Of a stretch of DNA of 64,000 nt, positions 1-10,015 are shown piece after piece. A program made the translations under genes and the position numbers. The notes beneath the pieces are model-generated. The model was not told the origin of the DNA, ran no database searches, and worked only from the letters and a program-made list of their open reading frames with translations. Positions within the stretch are counted from its first letter, which is position 1, and each line of letters begins with the position of its first letter. This DNA comes from Poa pratensis (Eukaryota; Streptophyta; Magnoliopsida; Poales; Poaceae): NCBI GenBank assembly GCA_947311845.1, contig CAMZMU010000123.1, forward strand, positions 17,784,785 through 17,848,784. Reading direction: 5' to 3'.

Positions 1-2
1 AC

Positions 3-956
3 CAGCTGGAGGGCACCTTCGACGGCTGCGAGTTGCGACACATCAGCCGCGAAAGCAACGAGGAAGCCGACGCCCTCGCCAACCTGGGCTCAGACAAGGC
101 GCAGGTGCCACCCGGCGTCTTCCTTGAGCGCATCATGCAGCGGTCCGTCAAACTTCGACCAACGCCCGGACCCTCCACACCATCAACGAGCACCGCCGAC
201 CCGCCAGGCGAAGAGAAGGAACCAATGGAGGTTCTGCTAGTCGAGCCCACCTGGACGAGCCCATATCTGGCGTACATGCTGCACCAGAGACTGCCAGTCA
301 ACTCAGTCGAAGCCAAGCACATTATTCGCCGTTCGAAAGGCTTCACCATCATCAAGGGGGAGCTATACAAGCGAAGCATCTCAGGAGTACTCCAAAGGTG
401 CGTCGACCCAGTCGACGGTCAAGCCATCTTACTCGAGATCCACGCTGGCATCTGCGGGCACCACGCCAGCAGTAGAGCCTTAGTGGCCAAAGCTCTACGA
501 GCCGGATTCTACTGGCCCACCGCAATGCAAGACGCAGAAGAACTCGTGAGGAAATGCCTCGGCTGCCAGGAGTTCGCCAACAAACCGCACGCGCCAGCTT
601 CAGCATTAAAGACCATCCCACTTGCCTGGCCCTTCGCTCAATGGGGGCTCGACATGGTGGGTCCACTCAAGAAGTCCTCGCCAGGAGGACACACGCATCT
701 CTTGGTGGCAGTCGACAAGTTCACGAAGTGGATCGAAGCCGTGCCTATCATAAGTTCGACTGCATCCTCAGCAGTTAACTTCATCAGGTCCATCATCTTC
801 AGGTTCGGGGTGCCGAACAGCATCATCACCGACAACGGCACGAACTTCACAGCCGAAGAATTCAAGGACTTCTGCTCGGAACAAGGCATCAAGCTTAACT
901 ACGCATCAGTCTCGCACCCGCAATCCAATGGCAAGTCGAAAAATCCAATGGTTTAG
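3..956 (+). pseudogene. gypsy pol: RNase H C-terminus and integrase (zinc finger and core), truncated
   Basis: The frame is open from the window edge. The first ~25 residues match the end of RNase H (HISRESNEEADALANLG). A linker rich in Pro, Ser and Thr follows, then the integrase HHCC zinc finger (IHAGICGHH ... CLGC) and the integrase core, with the first catalytic Asp in GLDMVGPL and the second in TDNGTNF. The third catalytic residue should follow the HPQSNG motif, but there the frame breaks and stops at 954-956. Integrase joins element cDNA to host DNA in the nucleus. The break removes the DDE glutamate from this frame, so the product would be inactive. The continuation is in another frame just downstream. 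Confidence 0.85.
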
Positions 957-959
957 TCT

Positions 960-1486
960 GCAGGGGTATCAAGAAGCGCCTGCGAGTACCATTGAAGCGC
1001 GCCGCAGGTGCCTGGGTCGAGGAGCTGCCGTCTGTACTGTGGAGCCTGCGCACTACACCAAACAGATCCACTCAGTACACGCCATTCTTCATGGTCTACG
1101 GCGCAGAAGCAGTCATGCCATGCGACATCAAGTTCGATGCACCCCGAGTGGTGGCCTACGACGAGTCCGAGGCAGAAGAAGCACTCGAGGATGACATGGA
1201 TACCCTGGACGAAGCACGCGACATCGCCCTTACCCGCACAGCCGTGTATCAGCAAGACTTACGCAACTATCACGGACGGCGACTGCGGCCCAGAGCGTTC
1301 ATCCCCGGAGACCTTGTCCTCCGCCTAAAACAGAAGAAGGTGCACAAGCTAGCCTCCCCCTGGGAAGGTCCATACGTCGTGACAGAGGCAATTGGCGGCG
1401 GAGCTTACCGCCTGAAGGACTCGAAGACAGGGACAGTCTGCAGCAACCCGTGGAACGTGGTGCAACTGCGCCGCTTCTACGCCTAA
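960..1486 (+). pseudogene. gypsy integrase C-terminal part, frame-shifted continuation
   Basis: About 165 residues continue the same integrase in another frame. They include LWSLRTTPNRSTQYTPFF and VYGAEAVMP, conserved in gypsy integrases, then a basic C-terminal region with FIPGDLVLR, the GPY/F-like WEGPYVV and NVVQLRRFY just before the stop at 1484-1486. No chromodomain follows, which fits a Tat-type element. There is no in-frame start of its own. The sequence around 925-965 carries several small indels, so the polyprotein is broken by decay (or poor base calling) and this is not a separate gene. Non-coding repeats begin directly after the stop. Confidence 0.8.
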
Positions 1487-2105
1487 TCGACTCCCCCTTG
1501 TAACAAAGTGTACCATCTCAAGAAGCGGCAGGTCCCAGACGCACTCTTTCCCTTACCAGGGTACCTGAGGGACTGGAAGGGTTTTAATGAGGCGGCCTGC
1601 TCGCAAAAATCAATGAAGTGATTTATGGAACAAGCTCTCCCCTTTACTTTTTTAGTCAGCCCCCTGTATGGCGCAGCCCCCGAGTGCGTCGGGTGACGGC
1701 CTAGGCTTGACTTAGACCTGTGCGACCGAGGATTTATGGAACAAGCTCTCCCCTTTACTTTCTAAGTCAAGCCTAGGCCGTCACCCGACGCACTCGGGGG
1801 CTCCGCCATACAGGTCACTCGCAAAATCCTCGGCCGCCACCCGAAGCACTCGGGGGCTGCGCCGCACAGGTCTAAGTCAAGCCTAGGCCGTCACCCGACG
1901 CACTCGGGGGCTGCGCCGCACAGGTTTAACTCAAAATCCTAGGCCGCACTCGATCCGCTCGGGGGCTGCGCCATACAGGTTTACAGACGTCCACAAGATA
2001 CAATTTACTAACTCGGGGGCTACCCCCACCTCGACATACATACACTCATATTTCCACTTGGAAAAATTTCTTTACAAGCTAACGCTATGCAACAGCACTC
2101 TACTG
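1487..2105. repeat. post-pol non-coding spacer with direct and inverted repeats
   Basis: No ORF is supported here. A ~37-bp block starting GATTTATGGAACAAGCTCTC occurs at about 1621 and again at about 1732. Between the two, 1668-1728 is the near-perfect reverse complement of a unit repeated in direct orientation at about 1763-1813 and 1864-1923, with a decayed copy to 1978. The repeated core is CCTAGGCCGTCACCCGACGC followed by ACTCGGGGGCTGCGCC. The inverted pair can form a ~50-bp hairpin. Such CTCGGGGGCT-rich spacers are common in Tat-type elements; their role is unknown. Confidence 0.75.
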
Positions 2106-2108
2106 CTC

Positions 2109-2483
2109 TTATTCTACAGGCTCGCCCTTTGGCGCATCAAGTGGCCCTACAAGGTGCTCGCTGAAGTTCTGAACCTGCTGAATCATCTGGCGCGCAGCCG
2201 CAAGAGTATCGGCATAGTCACCCTCTCCAGGCAAGCCGTCAAGCACCTTGTGCAATGGAAGATTAGGCCGGTGCATTCGAACGTACGCCAACGCCACGTT
2301 CGCCCCGGCAACAAGTTGAGCGTGCACGACTTCCTTCAACGCACCGCCTTCACGGAACCTCTCCAGAAGCGCAGTCAGTCCATTCGGCTGCTCGTTGTGA
2401 GGAAAGTACACCTTGTTGATCTGCCAGAGGGTTTTTCTGCAACCTTCTAAGAGTACAGCAGCCCGCCAGGTGCGATCCAGCAT
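2109..2483 (-). pseudogene. antisense gene block 2: C-terminal module of a Transposase_28-type protein
   Basis: About 120 residues with a readable module: WRAAVLLEGCRKTLWQINK, then FPHNEQP, ALLERF, VHAQLVAGANVALAYVRMH and a helical tail (AARQMIQQVQNF). The order of FP, N-x-P, ALxxxF, AQxxxG and a hydrophobic stretch ending in His resembles the last exon of the antisense gene at 3171-3676, so the two look like related C-terminal modules. The segment joining it to the coiled-coil exon at 2690-2990 has at least one stop and a frame change. It may be the 3' end of a second, partial antisense gene or a duplicated tail of the main one. No function is known for this domain. Confidence 0.5.
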
Positions 2484-2614
2484 TCGTGCCAGTATCTACC
2501 TCTGGATTTGTTCGACCAAAACTGGCGCGCTTCGGGTGAGTCGCCGGCGGCCTCTTTCTCTACCGCTCGTCCACTCGAAGCTGCTCAGCCGTCAAGTCAG
2601 AGTTGACATCTGCA

Positions 2615-2990
2615 TCAAGGCCAAGCATTAAGCATAGCAAGTAGACACAGAAGCCGAAGGAAAAACGCTAAAGTCCAACCTTGCAGCTGTCGACCGATCA
2701 AGTCCATCTCGCCAAGCAGAAACTCTTCACGCTGGGAGAACGGCGCAACGGGCCGCGACCTCAATCGCTCCAGCTCCAACTCAGCATTCTTCAACTTCGA
2801 CTCGAGCTCAACCACCTTGTTCCTCATGAAGGTGAGCACTCTCTGGTCGTTTACGCTTCGCACAGGAGCTGGAGGAGCTTGACGGCGGCGACGAGTAGGC
2901 GCAGCCGAAGTGGTATCTTCCTCATCGCCCGCGCCAGTCGTTCCAGCAACGTCAGGAGCTTCGCCCATATCAGACTGCCAAGAATCGACA
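2615..2990 (-). pseudogene. antisense gene block 2: charged coiled-coil exon
   Basis: Read on -, an AG acceptor (TTGGCAG) near 2975 precedes an open stretch beginning MGEAPDVAG. It has an acidic Ser/Thr segment, a basic patch (TRRRRQAPP) and then a coiled coil with heptad leucines (KVVELESKLKNAELELERL). A donor-like AG/GTTGGA near 2687 and a pyrimidine-rich acceptor (GATGCAG) near 2610 suggest splicing into the C-terminal module at 2109-2483. The order acidic linker, coiled coil, C-terminal module is the same as in the main antisense gene. No first exon with the N-terminal domain is seen for this block, so it is partial. Confidence 0.4.
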
Positions 2991-3170
2991 GCGTCAAGCC
3001 AGGAAAAGAATCAACATAATTCATCCAAGCCAGATATCAAAAAATACTCGGCGACTGCACCCCCGAGGGAGTGAATTCACATTTCATCATCAGCATGTTC
3101 ACTCGCACAATATAAAGTGCATTACAGACTCAAGCCCAAAAGCAGAAGCACAGTCCTAAAAGGAAAAAGT

Positions 3171-5846
3171 CTACACTACAGACTCAGACTGGGAACGGCT
3201 CTTCCTAGCAGCCAACTCTGCAGCTTTGGCAATTCTCCTCTCGAAGGTGGCGACCAACTTCGCAGCTAGCTGGCTCGCCTGCACCTTCACACCGCTAAGG
3301 GACGCGGTTCTGCCATCAGGCTTCCGAGGGAAGTCGCTGACAACCTTCTCAAAATCACCTACGACTTGGTGACCAAGAAGCAGCTGGAAAGTGAGCTCTG
3401 AGCCGCGTACCGTCTGCGCGCGCGTGAAGTCCGCCAGGACATTCGAATTGCCTTCGAATGGAGCCGCGAGTGCGTCAACAGCAGCTGGTGGTGGCTGGTT
3501 CGGAAAGATGTTCCGGTGCACAGTCGCTAAGGCCTCCGTCGACTTCTGCAGGGCCGCCGTCGACTGCTGCAGCGCTGCCGATGCATATGCGCAGACGCGG
3601 TCGACGAAGCCAACAGCCTGCGCCAAGCCGACACTCTCGCTAGAAGTCCCTTCTGGAGGAGCACCTCCGCAATTCTCTGTTCAAAAGAAATCCACACCGT
3701 AAGACGTCAGAAGTCGACAAAGACAAAGTAGGCACTGAGCCGAAAAACTTACTTCCAACAACATCTGCGAGTGCGAGCAAGCGGTCGACCTGGGTCTTCT
3801 CCAGAGCATCCCGAGCTTGTTCCCGCTCTTGGGCTTCACCCAGCGACTTCTCCAGCTCCGCGACCCGCGTCTTCATGCTCTCCTTCTCGCCTACGGATCA
3901 ACGGAACAAAGTTAGCAATAAAGGCAGTCGAAGCACTCCTCGAACACAAGGGTTCATACTTACTATTCGCTTGCTCCAGAGCAGTGCGGAGCTGATCCCT
4001 CTCCTGCTCCATGCGAACGAAGGCTGCGGCTCCCTCCATCTGCTGGCGATAAAATGGCTGCAGGAAACACAAGACATCAATCTGCGCCCGACTATTCTAG
4101 TCACGCGCATCTTCGGGGGCTACTCCCATCGGGAGCGCTGTACGCGCACCCGATACAGATCTTGCAGAAGGAATCGAAGAACACTTACATGCTCAAGCAG
4201 CCCAGCGTCAACCGGAGTCGCATCAGCAGACCTCTCAGGCATGGCGGAGGTCGAAGCCTTCAAGGCCAAAACGTCACCCGCCAGAGCCTCCTCTCCGGTC
4301 GTCCTCGCAGTCTGCTCGATCATGGGAGCAGAAGTGTGCTCCATCTCACGAGGGGAAGAAACAGCAGCGCCGGTACGGTCGCTGTCAAGAAAATTCAATT
4401 CAAGGACCCGCAAGTGAAAAAGCACACTCGACAAAAACAAAGCAAAGGTTATGCGACTAACCTGACGACATCATCATCTTCACTCCCCAAGGAGACGGAG
4501 GCCATCCTCGCGAACTCGATCGGCGGTGCAGAGCCGAGTGGAGGCACGACCAAAGGTTCAGCCAGGTCACTCGGGTGCCTAGCACCCGAAGAGGACTCGC
4601 TCGTCTCTTCCTCGATCACACCCGCCTCCTTCACAGGCGACGAGGCAGAACCAGAGTCGCCACCCTTTCGCCTCTGCCGCTTCCGCAGCGGCTCCTCGTC
4701 TTCATCATCCTCCAACTCTTCACTCGGAGAGGTGGCGGAGGGAACTTCATCGTCATCACCCTCGTCCTCAGGGAACTCTGCCTCTTCATGAGGTCCATTC
4801 TCCATCAACGGAGGGAGACTGACGTAGCTCGAACGACCCTGTCAGCAAATGAAGCATTCGAGTCAAGCAAAACGATTCAACAGAAGAAGATACAAGAGAA
4901 CAAAGCAAACAAAGCTCACCTCAGGCACAGGGTTATAGGCCCATATGGCTCGACTGGGCACTTGACGTTGCACGGGTCAGCGGCTCGGAGACTAGTGATG
5001 CTCCTCACCTTCGACTCGACTGCGTCATCATCAAGCTCATTGCCAGCATCCTCACGCGCCCACATGGGGTGGACGCGACTGCGGAGCGGCTGCACCCGAA
5101 GCCTGAAGAAGGTGGCGATGAGGTGAATTCCACCGTCTCGCGCCCGAGACTCTTCAGAAGGCCACGAAGTAGCGTCAGCAAGGGCTGAGTCGCCTCCCTG
5201 TCCTCCTTCGACAGCGGGTGCGCCCACGCGTTCGTCTTCCGCAACTCGCGATCAGCCGCGAATTCAGGAAGCCCTGCTTGGTCGCACCTGATGTAGAACC
5301 ACTTCTTCCGCCAGCCCTGGACGGAGTCGGACTTCTTCATCTGGAAGTAGGAGGTGTCGCCACGCACCTGGATGCCGAAGCCGCCAACTGGGTACACCTG
5401 CTTGCTCTTCCCCACATTCCTCCTGACGAGGAATAGCGACTTCCACAACAGCCAGTTGGGGGCGATCCCAGGAAGCACTCGCAGAGCACGAAATAGCTCG
5501 CGATGCTCAAGACGCTATTGGGAGTCAGATCGTGGATCTGAATCCCATAAGCATACAAGAGACCACGGACGAAATCGTGGAGGGGGAACCCGAAACCCCG
5601 CGGAAGGAAATCCACGAAGCAAACGCGTTCCCCCTCGCGAGGAGCGGGAAATACCTCTTTCCCAGGAGCGCGCACCGTCGCCTGGTCTGTCGGCGGCAGC
5701 AGCCCCTGCGCGCGGAGGGCCTCGAGGTCGGCCTTCTTCACCGACGATTTGACCCAATCGCCGTCGGGCTTCTTCATCACGCTCGCCTCGGCGGCGGCGC
5801 CGGCGCCAGCAGCAGCCTTCCCCCTCTTCATCGCGGCCTTGCTCAT
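3171..5846 (-). CDS. gypsy antisense ORF (aORF), putative gypsy-type transposon protein (Transposase_28-like), six exons
   Basis: Start ATG at 5846-5844 (MSKAAMKRGK), 100 bp downstream of a TATA box. Exons I deduce: 5846-4920, 4818-4462, 4381-4189, 4057-3964, 3890-3753 and 3676-3171. All five introns are GT-AG and every junction keeps phase, which is strong support for splicing. Exon 1 holds the N-terminal domain (FVDFLPRGFGFPLHDFVRGL, then IAPNWLLWKSLF, WFYIRC and VQPLRSRVHPMW), typical of the Pfam family called putative gypsy-type transposon. Exon 2 is acidic and disordered with a basic cluster (RKRQRRK). Exons 4-5 are coiled coil, and exon 6 holds the C-terminal module. Exon 1 has two single-base frame breaks, near 5470 and 5125, so this copy is probably a pseudogene. 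Function is unknown; it is likely transcribed against pol. Confidence 0.75.
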
Positions 5847-5942
5847 GGAGGGAGGAGAAAGAACTAGCAGAGGAGCAACAATGGCGGAAAGAACAGCGGA
5901 GACGACGGAATGGGGATGGATGAACTGTTCACCGCTGCGGTA

Positions 5943-5957
5943 AAAATTATATACCGC
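5943..5957 (-). promoter_or_regulatory. TATA box of the antisense gene
   Basis: On - the sequence reads GCGGTATATAATTTTTACC. TATATAA lies about 100 bp upstream of the aORF ATG at 5846, in the expected orientation, in otherwise GC-rich DNA. It is the only strong TATA motif upstream of this start. Confidence 0.6.
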
Positions 5958-6062
5958 GTGGCCAGTTATCCTGGCCGTCCTCAGCGAAACCGCTCTCCAC
6001 AACATCATCTGGCCGTCCACGTGTCGCGCGGAGATAGCAACCGTCGCGGCCACGCCGCCCAC

Positions 6063-7270
6063 TACGCGCGGGAATCAAGGCGCCATCATCACACCGCGAA
6101 ATTTTCGCGCCCAACGGTCAGAAAAAAGCGGCAACCGCTGTCTCCAGTCAATACTGACAGTGGGACCGCACTGTCACGTCCCATCGGACACAGAGTGCGT
6201 CAAAAACGTCAGCACTGACGTCAACCACGAAGGCGTAGGAAGTAAGCCAACAAGGCTGATGGAGAACTCGAACAGTCCATTCGAGTGCAAGAAGATTCAG
6301 TAAGCTCTCAGAGCTGAATAAGTTCGTACAGTAAGCCAACGAGCTGATTGAGAACTCGAACATTTCATTCGAGTGCAAGAGCATCCAGTAAGCTCCAAAT
6401 GCTGAGCAAACTCGCGCAGTAAGCCAAACCGGCCGAATACACAGTAAGTCACACAAAGCCAGTCGCGACTCCAAGTAAGTCCCTCTTTACTCCCATCGGG
6501 AGCAGGCTTTTCGACTGAAGAAAAATTGAGTTTAACCTCAATTGCAAGCAATTCAGCTTAATCTCGGGGGCTACTCCCATCGGGAGCGCTGTTCGCGCTC
6601 CCGAGTGACTCAGAACAATAGCAGTCGAAAAATCACCGACTAAGGCTGATTCACAGTATTTAACCCTGCAGTGACGTTCGACTAAGGAATCCTCCGTAAG
6701 CCCTGAACGGCCGGAGTCGACTAATTTTACTTGTCCCTTTCAGGAACTCGAAGGCGTGCCCAGGAGGAATGGAGTCCTTTACCCGACTCTACGATTCGAC
6801 TAAGCACTCGGGGGCTCCTGTCGTGGGGTCACTCTTCGACTACCCCACGGTGGGGATACCTGGGTCACGCCAAGCCCATCAGCCTTATGACGAGGGCCCA
6901 AGGAAGGCCCAAGGAGGACGACGTGCGGCCCAAGATAGTCGACGCTAGGTCATGCGACCCCGCCATGCTTGTAAGCGCCATCGGCACCGTTCACCTGAGA
7001 CCTAGCCTACCATATAAAGGCTAGGAGGGTCCTTCGTCTAGGGTACGCTCATAGCCGCCACACAAACCCTAGCGAGATTGCCATCTCGCCATTGTAGCCA
7101 CAACTCACCATCAATAACCAGACAAGCAGGAAGTAGGGTGTTATCCTCCGGGAGCCTGAACCTGGGTAAAACGCCTCGCTTGTCAGCCGTCGTGATCACC
7201 AGTGCTCATCTCTCTCCCCCTCAATCAACCCGGGGTGCTCAACCCAGGGATTTGCCGAGTCCACACCTCG
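6063..7270 (+). repeat. 3' LTR and preceding untranslated region of the Tat-like element
   Basis: No coding sequence. 6235-6480 carries imperfect repeats of AGTAAGC(C/T) with ATTCGAGTGCAAGA. 6564-6600 carries CTCGGGGGCTACTCCCATCG followed by a GGGAGCGC/GCGCTCCC hairpin. Further right is a TATA-containing promoter and a leader with GCCTGAACCTGGGTAAAA, a phrase typical of grass gypsy LTRs. The exact TG start of the LTR could not be fixed; it should lie between 6100 and 6650. The 3' end merges with a copia gag near 7265-7280 without a TSD. Confidence 0.55.
7010..7020 (+). promoter_or_regulatory. LTR promoter TATA box
   Basis: CCATATAAAGGCTAGGAGG lies 5' of the leader of the Tat-like LTR, in the element's transcriptional orientation. 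Confidence 0.55.
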
Positions 7271-7271
7271 T

Positions 7272-7845
7272 CAGCGGTCATGGCACTCTCAAGGATGTAC
7301 TTGGCATTGGCATCAAGTTGTTCATCAATCTCTTCTTGCCTTGTCAAGTTGGAGGGATCAACCGGAGTATAACCATTTTGAACCACCCTCCAAAGATGCA
7401 CCGATGAGCTGCGAAAATAAGACTCCATAGATTTCTTCCAAGTGAAATAACGAGTATTATCAAGCTTAGGAGGTGGCCTACTTAGGTTGGTTACATGAGG
7501 TTGAGTGAGTGGAACTTGAGTGAGATATGAAGTAGGTGGAGCAAAGTTATGAGGAGGCTTCTCACCAGTTTTAGGTTGATCTTTGTTATCCTTAGCAACC
7601 AAGGCCTCAACGTTAGAGACACCGGTTGATGAGGAGGCATTTTGATTATTAATGACCCGAGTAAACACCTCGTCCACCATTTTGCCTTTCATGAACCCAA
7701 AGAGTTCAATCATGGCTTTCATGGTGACCGGGGCATTATCATCGGGAGGGGTTATCCCCGCTTCACTTAGTTCTTTCTCAAGTTGTTCTCTATCATTTTT
7801 CTCTTGTTGTTTCTTAGCAAGTTTTAACTCCTCGTCGCTAGTCAT
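7272..7845 (-). CDS. copia gag N-terminal part, truncated
   Basis: The start is ATG at 7845 (MTSDEELKLAKKQQ), 41 bp past the primer binding site, as expected for a copia gag. A charged N-terminal helix (residues 1-35) is followed by GFMKGKMVDEVFTRV, a Ser/Pro linker and the diagnostic copia gag block near residues 130-200: LDNTRYFTWKKSMESYF, then LWRVVQNGYTPVDPSNLT and DANAKYILESAM. Gag forms the virus-like particle in the cytoplasm. The frame runs on about 15 residues (to 7225), but these come from the adjoining gypsy LTR. The protein is therefore a truncated fragment of a usually much longer Gag-Pol. Confidence 0.8.
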
Positions 7846-7885
7846 CCTCCTCTTTAGGCTGTTAAGCCCTTAATAAAGAGACCTT

Positions 7886-7898
7886 GCTCTGATACCAA
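7886..7898 (-). promoter_or_regulatory. copia primer binding site (initiator-Met tRNA type)
   Basis: On - it reads TTGGTATCAGAGC directly after the LTR end, the standard plant copia primer site complementary to the 3' end of initiator tRNA-Met. Confidence 0.85.
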
Positions 7899-7899
7899 T

Positions 7900-9183
7900 T
7901 GAAAGGATCGAGTAGGTTCTCTAGAGGGGGGGGGTGAATAGGCAACTACAAATTTTCTTTTTCTTTTGATACAAATTCGGGAATTGCTCAAATATAAGTT
8001 CTCTAGATATGCAACTAGGTGAACAATCCTATATGATGAGCAATAAACAAGCTAGCAAGATATTCTACTCAAGATAAGCTAGCAATACAAGTAAAGGAAG
8101 GTTAAGAGATAACCACACGGTGACGCGGAGATGTTCTACCGAAGTTCACTTCCCAATGGAAGCTACGTCTCCGTTGGAGCGGTGCGGGGTCACAAGTGAG
8201 CCCCGAATAGCCTTGATATGGCACACCGTATCTCCCTCGTGTTATCCTCCGATGAGGAGATCCACGAGCCACTATATGATGCCCTCGAGGTCGGCAACAA
8301 ACCTTTACAAGGATGAGGCACACTCCACAACCGAATTGGAGCCTCTCACCAAATTCCCGCGGCTCCCAAAGCCACAAGAATCACAAGGCCGGGTCGCGAC
8401 TCCACAACTTAATTGGAGGCTCCCGGCTAATCCTTGTGGCTACCAAAGCCACAAGAATCACAAGTATCTTCTAGGTATCCAATGTATCAAGTTACACAAG
8501 ATCTACAAGTGACTAGGTCGATGTAGACAAATCGGCTCGGTGGAGATGTAGATCTAGGGCTCCTCTTTCACTCCTCAAAGTATCAACGAGTTTGAGTGGT
8601 TGGAGTGGGAGCACTAGTAGATTGAAGCTTGCAACAATGGTGGAGAGAGAGTGAGGAATCAAGCTTAGTCTTCTAGAGAAGAAGACCCCTTTTTATACAC
8701 TCCAAATTCTGGCCGTTGGGGAGCATTCCGCGCAGGGCCGGAACTTCCGCTGAGATGGGCGGAACTTCCGGAGCGCAGGAATCTCCAGTCTTCTCAGCAC
8801 GGGGCCGCAAACGCGCAGGGCCGGAACTTCCGAGCCAAAGGGCGAAAGTTCCGCACCACCGGAACTTCCGGGCCAACTTCCGGGCCAACTTCCGCTTATG
8901 AAGTGAGAACACCCGAGAGCAAATTTCTTAAGCGGAACTTGGAGCGGAAGTTCACTCGGAACTTCCGACGCCCGGAACTTCCGCAAATCCGAGCGGAACT
9001 TCCGCATTCTGTTGTTTTCAGAATTCAAAGCAGATTACAGGATATTATGTAAACACTTTATATATGCAATCTTTCATGCAGTCAAAGAGATGATAAAACC
9101 TGAAATCAATCAACGCACATTAGTGTGCAATTTATTGTTGTAATCAAACCCCAAAAACATTTAGAGAGAGACATGTCCTTTCA
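7900..9183 (-). repeat. copia 5' LTR, 1284 bp
   Basis: On - it starts TGAAAGGACATG and ends GATCCTTTCA, so the termini form an inverted repeat TGAAAGGA/TCCTTTCA. A TATA motif (GTGTATAAAAAGGGG on -) lies at 8688-8703. A 22-bp phrase, CCAAAGCCACAAGAATCACA plus two bases, is repeated 65 bp apart (8377 and 8442). The 5' third holds a short-motif array (separate entry). Confidence 0.85.
8739..9005. repeat. array of GGAACTTCCG motifs in the copia LTR
   Basis: About ten copies of GGAACTTCCG or close variants lie in 266 bp with irregular spacing. The core is a near-palindrome (GGAA-TTCC), so it reads almost the same on both strands. It lies upstream of the LTR TATA box in the element's orientation, the position of an LTR enhancer. 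Confidence 0.8.
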
Positions 9184-9933
9184 TCTCTCCCGCGCACTCC
9201 TCCTCCTCCGCCGCCGCCGCCGCTCGCTCGTCTCGTCACGACGCGCCGCGGGTTGCGGGAATGAGCCGATGTTTATATTTTTGTTGTTCAGAAAAATCGA
9301 GTCGCTAGCGTACGCGTACAGCTTAGCCAGTTCGGGTCGCTCCCGGATCGTGGGCTGCTGCACCGAATCGGACGTGTGCGACGTGGCCGGCCCACGTTGT
9401 ACCCGTTAGGGTTTTCTGAGCCACACTATATATTGCCTTGCACTGCGTGCGCCATCACACACCGAACCAATCTAGGTTTTGCTAATCACGTGCACCGGCG
9501 TTTGGGAGAGCAGGTCTCCGGAACCAGTCGCTCTTGTGATCCTGTACGGGAGAGGGCAAATTAGGTTTTTGGGAAGCGCTCTGCGCGACTGCTCGCCGCT
9601 TCCACCACGGGTCATCTTCAGGCTACTGCTGCGGATCGTCTCCGCGGGCGTCGTCTTCTTCGACTCGTCTTCACCAACGTCATCGTCAACAACATCATTG
9701 CTGCTCTGGGCGCGGTGAACCTGTCTGCATCGACTGCTGCTTCCTCTACAACCGTTCGGTACGTGCGGCGTATTCCGAACTGTTTTACTATGGATATGTT
9801 GGCGTGTATGTTGCTGCTGTTCATGTTGCTTAGTACATCTAGTATGTTCGTATTTAACATGTTAGTAGCTGTGTTCGTCATGTTTAATATACTGGAATTA
9901 ATCATGGAATTATTGCCTAATTATCCAACATAG
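9184..9933 (+). repeat. degenerate copia-type LTR fragment
   Basis: Seen: a GC-rich 5' part, TAGGGTTTTCTGAGCCACAC plus TATATATTGCC at 9409-9436, a pyrimidine-rich leader with many TCATCGTCAACA-like triplets, then AT-rich sequence (TTAGTACATCTAGTATGTTC) ending AATTATCCAACA. The layout of promoter, leader and CA end looks like a cereal copia LTR. No primer site follows, and the TG start is not visible because the other copia abuts it, so this may be part of a solo LTR. Assignment is from style, not from a paired LTR. Confidence 0.4.
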
Positions 9934-10015
9934 CGGAGCTCTAGATTCTGTGCTACTGCATTCACCTCCGCAAGCAACGTTGGAGGGACAAAAGGAAAGT
10001 TTGGAGAATCTTTTA

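Larger units (their letters stand above)
1..7270 (+). mobile_element. Ty3/gypsy LTR retrotransposon, Tat-like lineage, 3' portion
   Basis: Seen: the end of RNase H, a zinc-finger integrase with no chromodomain after it, about 600 bp of repeat-rich non-coding DNA, a large spliced gene on the opposite strand, then LTR-like sequence with a TATA box. Known: an antisense ORF between pol and the 3' LTR, and absence of a chromodomain, are features of Tat/Retand-type elements. The 5' LTR, gag, protease and reverse transcriptase lie outside the window. The right end is not clean: LTR sequence runs straight into a copia gag near 7.27 kb, so the LTR terminus is lost or blurred. Lineage is inferred from architecture only. 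Confidence 0.8.
7270..9183 (-). mobile_element. Ty1/copia retrotransposon, 5' LTR plus start of gag, truncated
   Basis: On - the order is LTR (9183-7900), primer site (7898-7886) and gag (7845 down to about 7270). The rest of gag-pol and the 3' LTR are missing; the body ends abruptly in the gypsy LTR. The base pairs next to the outer end (9184-9191, TCTCTCCC) also occur at 7209-7216, but there is no element end there to make this a TSD. Confidence 0.8.

Noticed and set aside
7225..7271. C-terminal residues of the copia gag ORF
   Set aside because: Coded by the adjoining gypsy LTR, not by gag.
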